A DNA stretch of 64,000 nucleotides from Symsagittifera roscoffensis (GCF_963678635.1 NC_087068.1:54274213-54338212); one strand, 5' to 3'; numbered from the stretch's first letter, positions 11,040-21,383 are shown. Made by a program: numbers and translations. The notes: generated by a model not told the origin, from the letters alone.

Positions 11040-12454
11040 TTTTAGTGTTTGTCTTTTGTTCTTATGTATCCTACTAATTGTCTGTGTGGTGTTTTTACGA
11101 GGTTGTATTTGTCGTCGCTGATCAAATAAATGTGTATTATTATTGTTTGTTTGTTTCCTAAATTGTCTCTTGACATAAGGTTTATGATGATGGGTGCAAA
11201 ATCTGGATTAGTGATTCTAATGTCTTAAACTGTTAGTTCTTACAATTTTTTTGTGGTTAGCTTAACTTGGGTCGTATTGTTGGGATGGAGAGAAAAGCGT
11301 TTATCGATTCCTGAGAATAATTTGTACTTTCTCGTGACTAATTCCAAGCTAAGATAGAGCTACCTAATCTTACTTAGGGGCTGTGGTTTGTGATCAAGGG
11401 CTGGAGTATAATTAGAACGCAAGTAGTTCGTTAGATACTCTTTTATGACTTACTAAGTTTCAGTATTCTAGCCTGGATCATCTAAGAGGAGGGGGATCAA
11501 GTGAATGATGAGTAACCGAAGTTCTTAACTGTTAATCTTAATTAAAATGCTTAGTTTTTTGAAAAACTTCTGTTAATTCTGGGTCGTTGATAAGGGTTGG
11601 GTAATGAATCGACGTTTGAGGTCGTTAGACACTAATTAAATTGGGAGGGGGAGAACAAAATTGTTCTATTTGATCCAAGGATAGGCCTTGATGATCAGAG
11701 ATTTAGAAAATTTAAAATTTAGCTATAGTTTAATTTAAAGATCCAAGGAAAGCCTTGATGATCTGTTATTTAAATGAAGTTAACTTAAGTGAAAGCAAGG
11801 ATAAGCCATGATAGTTTAAAAATAAAGGATTAAGGTTTAAGTTTTAGTTTTGATGATTGTCAGTTTTTTGAAATTCGCTGTTATATTTTAGATGATGAAG
11901 CTGGGATGATGTGATGATTTATATATACTAATGATGTATGAAATATACTAACGAATTTTTGTATTTTTATTATCAATAAATACTTTTTCAAGATGTTCTT
12001 CAATTTACAGCTGATTTAAGGAAAACGACAAGTGTTGTTTTTATCAGTCGTTATTGAATAATTATTAGGTTTAGCGCCATGAAAAGTTATTGAAGATGAT
12101 TCTTCAAAAAAAAATTTTGTCAGTAAAAGAAAAGTTGAATTTACTGCTGGTAATATTCTAAATACAAAAATTTGATCTCGTTTTTGTCGTACTATCATGA
12201 AATCAGTTTCTTCCTAAATTAGTTTTCTTCCTAATCGTATGTCGTCTCTTGTTTGACGTCTTCTTCAAATACTGGGTAGTTCTCGTATTGTTCGGAATAT
12301 TGGATCAGATTTATTGAGGCGTAGAGACATATCTACTAAGTTTTTGTCATATTACATTTTTGAAATGTTCTATTTGTCTAATTCTAATCTAATTTTTGTC
12401 TAACTCTAGGTTAGTTAAGGTCTGTTTGAGACTTTTGGTCGCACCAGATGAGTT
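11040..12454 (-). other. Untranslated leader of element A
   Basis: No convincing coding. It contains three imperfect copies of a unit like GATCCAAGGATAGCCTTGAT at 11672-11696, 11740-11763 and 11794-11813, about 55-70 bp apart. A similar AGGATAAGCCT occurs in the element B leader at about 33580. The position between the LTR-like stretch and the first ORF fits a retroelement leader. Confidence 0.4.
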
Positions 12455-12840
12455 ATGAATGGATTACTATACTCATAGAGTAATTTCAGATAAGGTACGC
12501 CGTCTGCTCGTCACGCTGCATCTTATTTTTGGCCGGATAGATTCGTGCAACTTCTTAGTCCAATATCAATCTTAATCTTACTCTTATATCTCCTAGTCTC
12601 AAAAGATCTAGTGTACACCAGTTTGCGCGAGTTAGTTCTAGAAAAAGAAAAACTGTATTCTAAGTTAATTTTGAATTGTTCTGGTGTTGAAACTACAAGT
12701 AGTTTCAATACTTTACAACTAAATAGGTTGTTAGTTTGATGGAGTATGATTGGTTAGTATTTAATACTTTATAGAGATAAAATATCATATTTTTAACCAA
12801 TGATAAATACTAGTTTAGATCTGGTTCCATTAAGCTGACG
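12455..12840 (-). repeat. Diverged LTR-like copy related to the element D LTRs
   Basis: Shares a long run of blocks with 36100-36460 and 46900-47250: CATAGAGTAATTTC, GGCCGGATAGATTCGTGC, ACTTCTTAG, TCTCCTAGTCTCAAAA and GGTTCCA in the same order, plus the diverged hairpin GTTGAAACTA...TAGTTTCAA (about 12687-12710). Its place upstream of element A on the minus strand fits the 5' LTR of A. Divergence is much higher than between the two D LTRs, so A is older. Confidence 0.6.
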
Positions 12841-15800
12841 TCGTAGTGAAAAATCTGCAAATTTCAAACTTCTTTTTTTTTGGTTTTTTCCAGTAAGACT
12901 GCATGCCTCCCAAGATGTGAACGGGTCAATTAAGTTCAGTTTTACCGAAGATTGTGGGATCCAACATTCATGGTTTCTGGTCCGCGGGATCAAATTATTT
13001 GTTTCACAAATTTTTGTTCAGTTCAAAACTTTAATCTAAAAACTGGTTGAAAAACTTGCCTTGATGCCTATTTTGTTTTATAGTATAAAATTTCTACCAC
13101 TGGCGTAGTGGCACGCGCGTTTAGTACCTATAACCAGTATGAAATTCCATGTGAACAATCTGTGCCTCAGAATTGTGTTTCTACTTGCAATTTCCGAGAA
13201 ATTAACATGAATTTTACGAAAGGAGTCAAATTCTGCTTGTTTGGTTGAAAAAGCACTCCTCTGCTAGGAAATTTTGTATTCGTTTTTGACTTTTATAGTT
13301 ATGGCGTTTGCGTCGCTAAGATGTGAACGTGTTGGTTATAATCTGATAATCTGAATATAAAATTAATATCAATAGAGAACTAAAGTCTTCCAATTTTTTT
13401 ACTAAGACTAAAAGTGTGATTTAATTCAAAATCTCGCACAGCGCCGCACGTACAGGTAAAATTAATTTTGAACAACATAATGAGAAAGCCATTCTTGGTT
13501 TTTGTCGCGTTAATTGAAAATCGGATTTGGTTATTTAAATTTCTCGTACCTAACTGTATTCTTCAAAGTTCGAACGCGAAACCTATGAAATTTTAAATGA
13601 CCTGTTTATTCGTGTTAAAAATTAAAATCGACAACAGCAAAGATAACTAGTTTTCAAAAGTGTGTTTAAAAATTATTGGCAAAAAAAAACAAGTAAGTCA
13701 GTCAATCAAAAAGTAGAATTATTATTGATGACTAAATACTACGCGTTACGCTCTGAACAACGAGCGTTTTTGTTTGATTCAGTTATAACAACAGGTTTTC
13801 ATTCTTTGCAACAAAATACATACTTCAACGTAAACTCATGGTTAATTGAGAATAAATTAAAACTTAGTTATAGAAGACGTAATTATGATGCTGTTTGATT
13901 ATTTCCAGTCCATCATCCATTTATGGCTTTTTTCCAGTCCAGCTCCCCCATCATCTATCCCCGAGAAACCTGTTAACCCTGTGAGTTTTGCATTCTTACG
14001 ACCATTAAACATGGGTAGGAACTTTGTATTCGGGTGTTTAAGTTTTTATCTTTTTTTTTTTTTTTCAGCGCAACATCAGGTATCACAAATACTCAACGAA
14101 ATGGGTCGAATGATGTTTAAAAAAAACCCTTTCAATCGTGATTCGAACGCAATTAAACATGTTGCAAAAAATTGTCGCGGTGTTGAGAAAAGCCGGTTTG
14201 ATCTTTGAATGTTAGACAAATTTCAAGGAACTAAGCGATCAAGTAAAGTGATGATTGCGTTTTTGAAATTGTTCATTTTGCCAAAAAACTTGTTTTTTTT
14301 TTTAAATTTAACAATACTTATGGATACAACATTTAGCTCTTTCTTGTCATTTTTTTGCATTTTAATTTTTCTTTTTTGATTGCTGTTCTTTTCTTTGAGA
14401 CCACTACTGTCAATAAAGCCTAATTTTATTTTATTTGACGCGTGCGTATAGTTCTTTCATCGCACCACGGACAAGAAACGAAACTAATTTATTGGTAGTT
14501 TTCTTATGATTATGGTAAGAGCATCCTGTGTGCAATCCTTGTACGTTGTTGCGTCATTTTTTCTATCCTTTTATATTTGCAAAAGGGGAAGATTTGTAAG
14601 TAGATTCTCAAAATGATGATATGCTTTGCCGTTGAATTGTTTTTTTAAAGAGGGGAAAACCGTAAGTATGAACCATAAGGGAGCGGATACTGCAGTCCAT
14701 TTGCACTTTGTTTTTTTTTTCAGCATATTCTTTTTTATTTAAAAGCTAATTTTACCGCAAAAAGTTCACAAATCGCTGTAAAGTGTTTGCAAAAAAAAAT
14801 TTGCATCGTTTTTTCATATTTTAGTTGTTTTGTCATATCAATGCTTTTTGGACATCTCGGATTTTTTTTTTGGGGGGGGGGTGTAGAAGATATCTAAATT
14901 GTTTTTTTTTTAATTTTCTTCTTTACATGCGGGTTTCATTGAGCAAGGTGACTGAAAGTGAAATGGCGAAAAGAAACAAACACAAGAAAACATAAAAAGC
15001 CTAGGATAGAAAGTACAAGCTAGATTGTCCGCAAAAAGAAATTGAAATTTTTTGTAACAAATTGTGAACCGTGAAATAGACATTTTAAAATATGTAGCAG
15101 TTTAAAAAATTGATATTGTTTTAAAATAATATTCTATATTGTATTTTACTTAAAGTATGGGTTAAAATTGTTATTTACCTGCTTTTGAAGAATGTGACGA
15201 AAAATGTGTGCTCGCGTTGATTTTTGTTCTCGGAGCCCTTTCGACTTTTCAACTAGCCATTTGTGATCGTAATTTTCATGCAAACTGATAGCCAGTAGTG
15301 TCATTAACTTAATTTTAGAAAAAATGTTTTACCTGTGTTTTAACCCGCTCATACATAGTTCCAAAAAGAATTGAGGCAAAACAGCTCGTGCTATTAATAC
15401 ATTATAGGACCCTACAATTGGAAAAATTCGGATGTCGAGTGTATTTGTTGAGCACTCAAAAACTGAGTACACAAGTTTGAATCTCCATCTAACTGACGAA
15501 AATTTTTCCTTTTTATTTAATTACCTAACATATGTTGATTTTTGTTTGAAATGAAACATTCATATCTCCCAGTTTAAAAAATACAAGAGCTTGCGGTTTT
15601 CACTAGTATCATTTATTTACTCATTTGTTTCGATAGAAAAACTTCGCGGCTGCTCACCAGGATTGCAAAATTTTGGCCCTTTTCTTCACTTAAATGATTT
15701 TATAACCTTTCTTATTTATCTATCTCCTTCTCTCTACTGCCAATAACTGTGTCTATACCAGTAAGTGATAGTGAAATGTTAATAGAAGTGAGCAATATAC

Positions 15801-16950
15801 CAGAGGGGCCAGTTTTAGTCCCAGATAAGGCAGGTAAGATTTTTTACATTTTTAATTTTGACTGATTTGAAGTCAAATCTGTTACATAAAACTTTCTAGG
15901 ATATTTTTCTCAAAGGTTTGTAAATGCACAGACATATTAGACTGTTTCGCGTCCCCGCAGGGGCTTGAGCGGAAGAGACCTACAGAAAACATTTGATGGT
16001 GCCTCGTGCCATGACTAGCTCATTTAGTTACCATTGTCATTTTTTAAGCTTTACCGTGAACTTTTGATTTTTGTTTTGCCGTATCTAGTCTGCATAAAAC
16101 TTTTATAACAAATAAAATGATGTGTTGGATTTAATTTTCAGAGCCACCGTTTGTCAAGAAATTAGAATACTACACTACACGTACACGTAAAAACGCACCA
16201 TTTTGAGAGTGCCTAGAAAAAGTTGACTAGCATTGTAATCGATGGATGTTAAACATTGGGGGACGATATTTTTTCTAGCTTCTTGGATATTCAGCACCTT
16301 TAGTCTTTTGGTTAAGTCTGGAACTCGTGTTTGTGCGAAGTTTTCCGTTTCCTATTTTACTAAGCGCTCATTGCTGGTTGAATGCTTAGTAGTTTTATCC
16401 TAAATTATAAGTCTCACCTTAGATCGTCAAATTGTCTTGACAAAGAGTAGAGTAGAAACAATAGTTAGAAAAGGTATGAATTAATTAGTTGGTTAGATAC
16501 AAAGCACTGGGTTATTAGGTTATATAAAAGAATCGAACAGCTTAAAGAATTATACCTATGAGGGGAGGTTGAGCTAATCTTATTTTGTTCATCAATATTT
16601 TATCTTCTCACTAAGTTCGGTGGCTGATAAGTATGTATGGTTGCCCTTGATTTTGTCCAAGTCAGCACTTCTGGTTGGGTCGTCTGAATCGTCTTGCCGT
16701 AGTCCTTTGAGTACTTGTAGTCCGGACTTCCTCGGGTGTGCGTATCTCGAGTATCTCGATTTATAATTTTTCAAACCTAAAATAAGAATTTATTCTCTTT
16801 TTATAAGTGGAAAGGGCTAGACTAATTTTAGTGTTAGGGCAGAAAAGAAAAAATATTTATTTTTAAAAAATCTGACTGAAGAGAACTGACTCGCTGCTTA
16901 CTGAGCAAAATGAAACACTGAAGATTTCAGGCCAGTCCTTTTGCTCGTAA
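12841..16950. other. AT-rich stretch, mostly non-coding, with exon-like pieces
   Basis: No long ORF and no transposon protein. Several short segments with splice-like borders occur on the plus strand, for example near 13930-14205 (Pro-rich piece followed after a T-tract/CAG by a short frame ending at 14206-14208), 15762-15833 and 16142-16206. The rest is AT-rich with T-tracts and one G-run (about 14870-14881). A host gene with small exons is possible, but nothing here identifies it. Confidence 0.3.
15762..16206 (+). other. Candidate exon pair of an unidentified host gene
   Basis: An open segment encoding SDSEMLIEVSNIPEGPVLVP ends at a good 5' splice site (GCAG|GTAAGA, exon end 15833). A 3' splice site TTTTCAG at 16135-16141 opens a segment that joins in phase, encodes PPFVKKLEYYTTRTRKNAPF and stops at 16204-16206. 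The segment at 17161-17264 would also join in phase (see that entry). Phase agreement and consensus sites are the only support; chance is not excluded. Confidence 0.3.
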
Positions 16951-17502
16951 GCATATACCGGCGGCTGATTCAATCTTTAATTATTCAGGTTTCACTGCTC
17001 CTTTGTTCTCCCTTTCTTATAAGGGAATTTTCAACTAGTTTTTATTTGATTTTTTCAAATCAAATATCTTCAACTTATTAGTCCTCTTTGAACAAAACCG
17101 CAGCCTTCAGTTTTTCTGATTAAAAATTCGTATTACTTTCTCTGATGCATCATATTGCAGGTGCATCTATGCTAAATCAAAGCAAGGAGAATTTTAGTGC
17201 AGCCGGCAAGACTGCTAAAAATTTATCCAGTTTGTTTCAAGTTAAGTTAAAAGGAATGTATTAATAATCGCCGCCCTTTTAAAATATTGAGCATGAAAAA
17301 ATGAGAAAAATTGGACAAGTATTTAAAAAGGAGTGGATTTTCAAAACAAGATTTTATAGTCCTAACAAGAATAAATCAGTCAATATCTGATTTAGTGAAA
17401 AGAGGCTTTAATTTAAATGGCACGCTCCAATTTAGAATTGGGTCGCTAAATAAACAATTAAGACAATGGTCTTTTGTGTGTGTAGTATTTCGCAATACTA
17501 CA
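16951..17502 (-). repeat. 0.55-kb direct repeat, candidate 3' LTR of element B
   Basis: Nearly identical (about seven substitutions and one indel) to 34032-34584. On the minus strand it starts TGT, contains a TATAAAA near the middle and AATAAAA near its end, and is preceded by a polypurine tract. It begins with an inverted repeat: arms TGTAGTATT and AATACTACA separated by four bases (17481-17502). Against an LTR: the other end lacks CA and no target-site duplication is visible. The alternative is a duplicated host segment (see exon at 17161). Confidence 0.5.
17161..17264 (+). other. Exon-like segment inside the 0.55-kb repeat
   Basis: After TTGCAG (ends 17160) an open segment encodes ASMLNQSKENFSAAGKTAKN and on to a stop at 17262-17264. 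The second repeat copy (34243-34346) keeps the frame with two amino-acid changes. It would join in phase to the exon ending at 15833, as an alternative last exon to 16142-16206. If the 0.55-kb repeat is an LTR, the match would be accidental or reflect capture of host sequence. Confidence 0.25.
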
Positions 17503-17648
17503 ACTCACCTTTTTTTTAGAAAATTAAGCTGTTCGATTCTTACAGTTACTATGGTGAAAATTTAAACACTTTAATGGTTAAATACTATAGTTATTAAATT
17601 TAAAGAGAACATCAAATGAAAAAGTTATAAAGATAAGTTAGGTTTTAT

Positions 17649-18337
17649 CTAGAGCTTCCTTCCGGCTTCTAGCTCCATGTTGTATGATCTGAGGATCGCT
17701 ATCTTCCTCTGTGAAGCCTCGAGTTTTTGTTGCAGTTTTACTATTTTCTTCTTTTTGATTTTGTTCTTGATTCGTAGTCTGCTCATTCCGTCCGTCAGTT
17801 CTTGAATGTCGTCCTAATGTTCCTGTCTGTTTTTTACATGGTTCGGAAAAGCAGTTATTCCCTCAAACGGGATGGTGACTTGCGTGCCTCCTGCCTTGAG
17901 GATGTAGCCGTGTTCCTCCCTCTTCTTTAATTTCCAGAAGTTGGTTTCGTTCTTTATAACAACTTCTGGCTGGGTTATGAAATCGATAGGCATCATCGCC
18001 TTTTCCATTGTCATTGAGTTGACGACTTCAATGAACGATGGCAGTTTCTATCTGTTATAATTTTCCTTTAATGAGTACTTTAAACTCGTTATATATTTTG
18101 GATTTTCCGTATCCAATTTGGTTTCTCTGCACTTCTGCAGTTCCATCTTTGGGTTAAACTGGGAAAATTGCGAGGGTTCTTATTTAACCCGTCGTCCATT
18201 GACAAAGATTGAACTGCTACCGGTTTCCGTTGTTTCTTCCTGAGAGGCAGCTTTCTTTTATATTCCTCTGGTGCAGGGTCTGCATTTTGGCAGTTCCAGT
18301 TTAAAATTGGGTCGTATTCCATTTTGCTAAACATCAA
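17649..18337 (-). pseudogene. Accessory ORF of element B, C-terminal coiled coil
   Basis: The last ORF before the candidate 3' LTR. Segment 18337-18089 starts near MEYDPILNWN and is basic in the middle (KRKLPLRKKQRK); segment 18014-17817 contains TQPEVVIKNETNFWKLKKRE and TQVTIPFEGITAFP; after a stop at 17814-17816 the same frame continues with RIKNKIKKKKIVKLQQKLEA, a likely short coiled coil, to a stop at 17649-17651. A frameshift lies between 18015 and 18088. It is probably one gene of about 220 codons. No family is recognised. Confidence 0.45.
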
Positions 18338-18874
18338 TATAAAATGACCAAATATTCAAAATCCCGAATTACATTCGGATATTAAGGCTAATTATCAAAT
18401 GTTTGAACAATGAAGGACAAAGTGTAAAATTGTATATATATAAAAGGTGGAAAATATAATCTTGTGGTTCCATACAAACCCACCACGGAAAACAAATGAA
18501 GAAAAACGATCATGGTGTTTTTTAACCACAGGAATAAAGCACTTTACAACACTGAGTTAAGCTCAGATATTAAACTTATGTAGTTAAAGCAAAAAATGGA
18601 AATTTGGGCATTAATTAACCCCTAATCTTCAATGTATGTCCAACTGGGGTCATCCACAGGCTTACCATGGGGTCCCCTTTTATAGGTAAAAGGGACTAGA
18701 AAAAACCGGGGGGGGGGGTAAATAGTATATAATATAGCATGTGTAAAAGAGATTTTTGTGTTTATTGTTATTTAAAAAGATTTATAAATTGTGAGCGGAT
18801 TACTGAAGTCTTGAGATCTTACCAAATGTAGGAATGTAGAGGAATCGTATATGGACATCGTAAAGTGTAGAGGA
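18338..18874. other. Non-coding spacer in element B
   Basis: AT-rich, no convincing ORF on either strand. Contains a run of about ten G (near 18707-18716). Nothing else was recognised. Confidence 0.4.
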
Positions 18875-19207
18875 TTAATTCCAGGGGTCGGAAAAATCAC
18901 AAGGGATGTGGCATAAGGGACAAAAATGTGCCGTATTAGGGAGGCATCTTGTACAAATAATGATACCTTGATGGCAATCAGTAAGATGTTGATAGCTTGC
19001 CATACATTGGGTTTGGGTATTTCCCCAAGTTGCGCTTTTAATCATTTTTTCGCATAAACAACAAGGGGAATAATATGAAAGTGATTGGGTATAATTTGGG
19101 ACTTGGCAAATGGGGCATAAAATTTGTCCATATTTAGAAGAATGGGCTACAATGGGTAAAGTTAGTTGAACCATTTTTAAGGAAGGAAAGATTAAAGAAT
19201 AAGTCAA
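18875..19207 (-). CDS. Cys/His-rich zinc-binding protein (RING-like 3), element B
   Basis: 110 codons; a second possible start is Met12. Cys/His pairs: C31xxC34, C49C50xC52, C68, H74xxxC78H79, C85xxC88, C95xxC98 and C102. The pattern of paired Cys with HxxxCH and a final CPLC resembles RING/zinc-ribbon proteins and parallels the two RING ORFs upstream, but the spacing is looser. Its 3' neighbour is the coiled-coil ORF; its 5' neighbour, the family-3 ORF, overlaps its start by 4 bp. Role unknown: E3 ligase-like or nucleic-acid binding are both possible. Confidence 0.55.
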   Translation of the reverse strand: MTYSLIFPSLKMVQLTLPIVAHSSKYGQILCPICQVPNYTQSLSYYSPCCLCEKMIKSATWGNTQTQCMASYQHLTDCHQGIIICTRCLPNTAHFCPLCHIPCDFSDPWN

Positions 19208-19467
19208 TTGGAGGTTTGGAAATTGATGTCGATAACATCTTCGTCATTGTTGAAGGCATTTATGATAATATTAAAAAATCTACTGCTGCTTTTGACAGTA
19301 AATTTTTCTTCATCGTGGAAGCCAGGACTATAACGTTGGCAAAAAATATCCAACTGCTGTTGATCGGGATGAATATAAATACGATTTGTGCGCGCTTGGT
19401 AACCGTCAACTTGGACGAGGAGATTATAATCAAGGACAAAATCAATGTCCATTACCAAGCAGAACAT
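19204..19467 (-). CDS. Family-3 accessory ORF (3' copy), element B
   Basis: 87 codons, intact. The core TNRIYIHPDQQQLDIFCQRY followed by SPGFHDEEKF corresponds to KHPNEDKHELYVFFRRYTPE in the ORF at 31601-31885: HP[DN], then a hydrophobic strand, then RY[ST]P. Thus members of one family lie on both sides of the gag-pol-env core. The N-terminus holds DIDFVLDYNLLVQV, likely beta strands. No known family recognised. Confidence 0.5.
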   Translation of the reverse strand: MFCLVMDIDFVLDYNLLVQVDGYQARTNRIYIHPDQQQLDIFCQRYSPGFHDEEKFTVKSSSRFFNIIINAFNNDEDVIDINFQTSN

Positions 19468-19534
19468 TTTGCGACTTCCTAAACAAACAGCATAATTGTT
19501 TATTCATTTTTTTTTTATTGCCTTTACAGGTCAG

Positions 19535-19771
19535 TCATTTGTTAATTTGTTCGAAGTTTAGTACGTGAACATCCTGGCGGCATATTGGGCATAAGAATTT
19601 GTCAAAAATTAAGTTCGTTTTGGATTTGAGAGTCATGAAGCATACATTACAAATAAAATGAAAGGGTTGTGGATACTTTCTTTTGTGAAGTTTTCTTAAT
19701 TGAAGAGTTGTTTTCAATTCTAGACAACCAGGGCATTCGTTTGCCATTGTATAAAAAGAAGTTATGCCCAA
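19535..19771 (-). CDS. RING-finger protein (single RING), element B
   Basis: 78 codons; Met9 is an alternative start and the first Met overlaps the stop of the previous RING gene by about 10 bp. Metal ligands: C13xxC16, H38xxC41xxC44, C61xxC64R. The C-x2-C ... H-x2-C-x2-C ... CPICR order is that of a RING finger with a non-standard first half. It aligns along its whole length with the first RING of the upstream gene (LHK...PQP.H, CPICRQ.VHV), so the two arose by duplication. RING domains usually recruit ubiquitin-conjugating enzymes; a role against host proteins is inference. Confidence 0.65.
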   Translation of the reverse strand: MGITSFYTMANECPGCLELKTTLQLRKLHKRKYPQPFHFICNVCFMTLKSKTNLIFDKFLCPICRQDVHVLNFEQINK

Positions 19772-20136
19772 AACTCATCGAAGGCAATTTTGGAAAAACA
19801 GATAGGGCAGATGTTTTTGCATTTCTCAAGGCAGTTATTGCATACAGTAATATAAGGGTGCTTAACTATCATATGTTCACCCTTTCGTTTGTTTCTGGAT
19901 AACACTAATTGGTTGCAGATATTACAGACATCGTATTCTGTCATATTAATTACATGAATAATCTGCCTGCAAATGGGGCAAGGAATTTTTGCGAATGGTG
20001 TACTAGCTCTTAGCTTGAGTTTATTATAACAATTAACGCAAACTAAATGTGGTGGTTGTGGAGGTAAATTTTTATGTAATTTTTTCATTTGATCGCAAAT
20101 TTCCAAACATATAGGACATTCAGTTGTCATTCTCAC
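19762..20136 (-). CDS. Double RING-finger protein, element B
   Basis: 124 codons, intact. First RING: C7xxC10, C14, H30xxC33xxC36, C53xxC56R. Second: C71xxC74, H88/H93, C99xxC102, C106, C110xxC113. The two halves are about 40 residues each and the protein ends 11 residues later, so it is little more than two RINGs. It lies 3 bp downstream of a family-2 ORF stop-to-start, so the genes are packed as in a polycistronic or spliced viral transcript. Ubiquitin-ligase activity is a reasonable inference from the domain, not shown. Confidence 0.7.
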   Translation of the reverse strand: MRMTTECPICLEICDQMKKLHKNLPPQPPHLVCVNCYNKLKLRASTPFAKIPCPICRQIIHVINMTEYDVCNICNQLVLSRNKRKGEHMIVKHPYITVCNNCLEKCKNICPICFSKIAFDEFWA

Positions 20137-20139
20137 TGC

Positions 20140-20373
20140 TCATTCAATCTGGTCTAGATCGCAGGGAATGGGAAATGTTAGGCTATTTGCAAGACATAGT
20201 ATTAAAGGCCAGTATTTATTGCTTGGTTTAATAATGGTGCTGTGTAGTTCGCCATTATAAATTGTTTCGAAATGAATTATAACAATGGGGATTATTTTGA
20301 AATTTTTTGCTAGAATGAAGGAGCGTTGGAAACCTTTAATTTGGACAAAGGTTCCTTCGTAAAAAATTATCAT
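20140..20373 (-). CDS. Family-2 accessory ORF c, element B
   Basis: 77 codons, intact. Shares with the ORFs at 20375-20611 and 20834-21088 a central strand-rich part and the signature S.KYWPLILCLANS (others: SRYWPFFLFVSD, SPYWSFFLVLSN), preceded by a Gly-Glu/Thr-Phe turn. No signal peptide or known domain. Located between the RING gene and ORF b. Confidence 0.5.
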   Translation of the reverse strand: MIIFYEGTFVQIKGFQRSFILAKNFKIIPIVIIHFETIYNGELHSTIIKPSNKYWPLILCLANSLTFPIPCDLDQIE

Positions 20374-20374
20374 T

Positions 20375-20611
20375 CTAGTCTAAGGTACAATGTTCACATT
20401 CAATATTGGTAGGACAAGACTCTGGGTGATCAGATACAAAAAGAAAGAATGGCCAATATCGGGAAGTGGGGTAAATACTAAGTTCCTCAAAAGTACCTGT
20501 TTCGATGTATCAAACATTAACTATCATGTAAACTTGTAAATGTGGTTGTACTTCAAATGTTTTCTTTAAATGAATAACTGAAACTGGTTGGTCGTTGATA
20601 TTAAACATCAT
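20375..20611 (-). pseudogene. Family-2 accessory ORF b, with one in-frame stop
   Basis: Reads from ATG at 20611 (or 20608) to a stop at 20375-20377 with a single internal TGA at 20510-20512. Signature SRYWPFFLFVSDHPESCP; the C-terminus has CEHC. Apart from the one stop it is open for 78 codons, so the break is recent. Its stop lies just ahead of ORF c. Confidence 0.5.
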
Positions 20612-20616
20612 TTTTT

Positions 20617-20830
20617 CTAATCAGAGAAAATAGGTGGATTTAGAAAAAATTCTGCATTTGTGTCAAAAGCAAGAAAATGACTTAGTTCAAGGAAATTAGG
20701 GTGATTTCCTGGAATTGTGATTGTAGTTTATATACTGGAGTTAACCTTACTCACATGTAAAAGATAAAAGTTTTCAGAGTGTTTCTCTACTCCAATTAAT
20801 GAGTAACGTAGGTTTGGTAACCGGATAAAT
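20617..20830 (-). pseudogene. Possible fourth family-2 copy, degenerate
   Basis: The frame reads LPNLRYSLIGVEKHSENFYL, one stop, then HPNFLELSHFLAFDT to a stop at 20617-20619. Length, position between family-2 members and the pattern F.ELS.F.AF suggest a diverged relative. The YWP signature is not preserved, so this is a weak call. Confidence 0.3.
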
Positions 20831-20833
20831 AGA

Positions 20834-21088
20834 TTACGAGAGGTTAGTGAGATCATTTGAATGGAAATCGCTTATGTCTTTTGGCAGATGACTTAAGCAA
20901 GTATTCGACAAAACTAGGAAAAAACTCCAATATGGCGAGTTGTGAAAGGATTCAATTGTTCCTTCTTCCCACGTGTTACAATAATCGAAATATAAGATAA
21001 GTTTCGGACAATATGAACCGTTACAGGCGTCGAAGGATTTTTCTATTTGGTAAAGGAGTACGTGACGATTGTTGTGTTTAATTAACAT
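20834..21088 (-). CDS. Family-2 accessory ORF a, element B
   Basis: Best start is ATG at 21088 (about 84 codons); an upstream Met at 21133 overlaps the preceding family-1 ORF. The signature is SPYWSFFLVLSN with the preceding TWEEGTIESF, matching GTFEELSIYP in ORF b and GELHSTIIKP in ORF c. Cys residues in the middle (ACNGSYC) are not shared. Function unknown. Confidence 0.5.
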   Translation of the reverse strand: MLIKHNNRHVLLYQIEKSFDACNGSYCPKLILYFDYCNTWEEGTIESFHNSPYWSFFLVLSNTCLSHLPKDISDFHSNDLTNLS

Positions 21089-21098
21089 GGGTTTATAT

Positions 21099-21383
21099 TT
21101 AATTTTTTTTCTCACAAAAAATAATTTCTTCACAAGCAGTTTCGATTATGGCTGAGTTTTTATACTTTAAGATGTGAAGAATATCTTTGTATCTAGGATT
21201 GGTTTCCTTCACGATAATATCGTAATTTGATTATGGTGAAAGTCGATGATAATTAAGTGTAAATGGTTATCAATTGCTACGGATGGTAAAATTCCTGTTG
21301 TGACTCGGGAATAGAATTTCTTTGGGAAATGAGGACAAGATATGATTAGGCAGAAATTTTTGATTTAGTATGTCAAGGAACAT
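21099..21383 (-). pseudogene. Family-1 accessory ORF c, frameshifted
   Basis: Begins MFLDILNQ, like MLVDILDR and MLVGILDR of the two neighbours, and ends with a stop at 21099-21101 after EIIFCE, the counterpart of GIHFCV and GVHFCV. The middle (HLHLIIIDFHHNQITIL) matches IHLMIITYPEETVQEIE. At least one frameshift near 21330 and a stop near 21215. Third member of the tandem family. Confidence 0.5.

Larger units (their letters stand above)
2890..12840 (-). mobile_element. Element A: decayed Ty3/gypsy-type element with envelope-like gene
   Basis: Read on the minus strand from 12.8 kb down: an LTR-like stretch related to the element D LTRs (12455-12840), leader, three or four upstream ORFs, gag capsid and zinc knuckle, a fragment of RNase H, integrase, and the start of an envelope-like gene that ends at the junction with element C near 2890. 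Protease and the whole RT are absent; gag tail joins RNase H near 7.3 kb. Much of 2.9-5.6 kb aligns by eye with 42.0-44.2 kb in element D, so A and D are one family. Many stops and frameshifts; clearly inactive. Confidence 0.8.

Noticed and set aside
14860-14885. G-run as a possible quadruplex
   Set aside because: A single run of G without further G-tracts nearby; likely slippage.
17481-17502. Helitron-type 3' hairpin
   Set aside because: No CTRR follows the palindrome, no Rep/helicase, and the same end occurs in both direct repeats.
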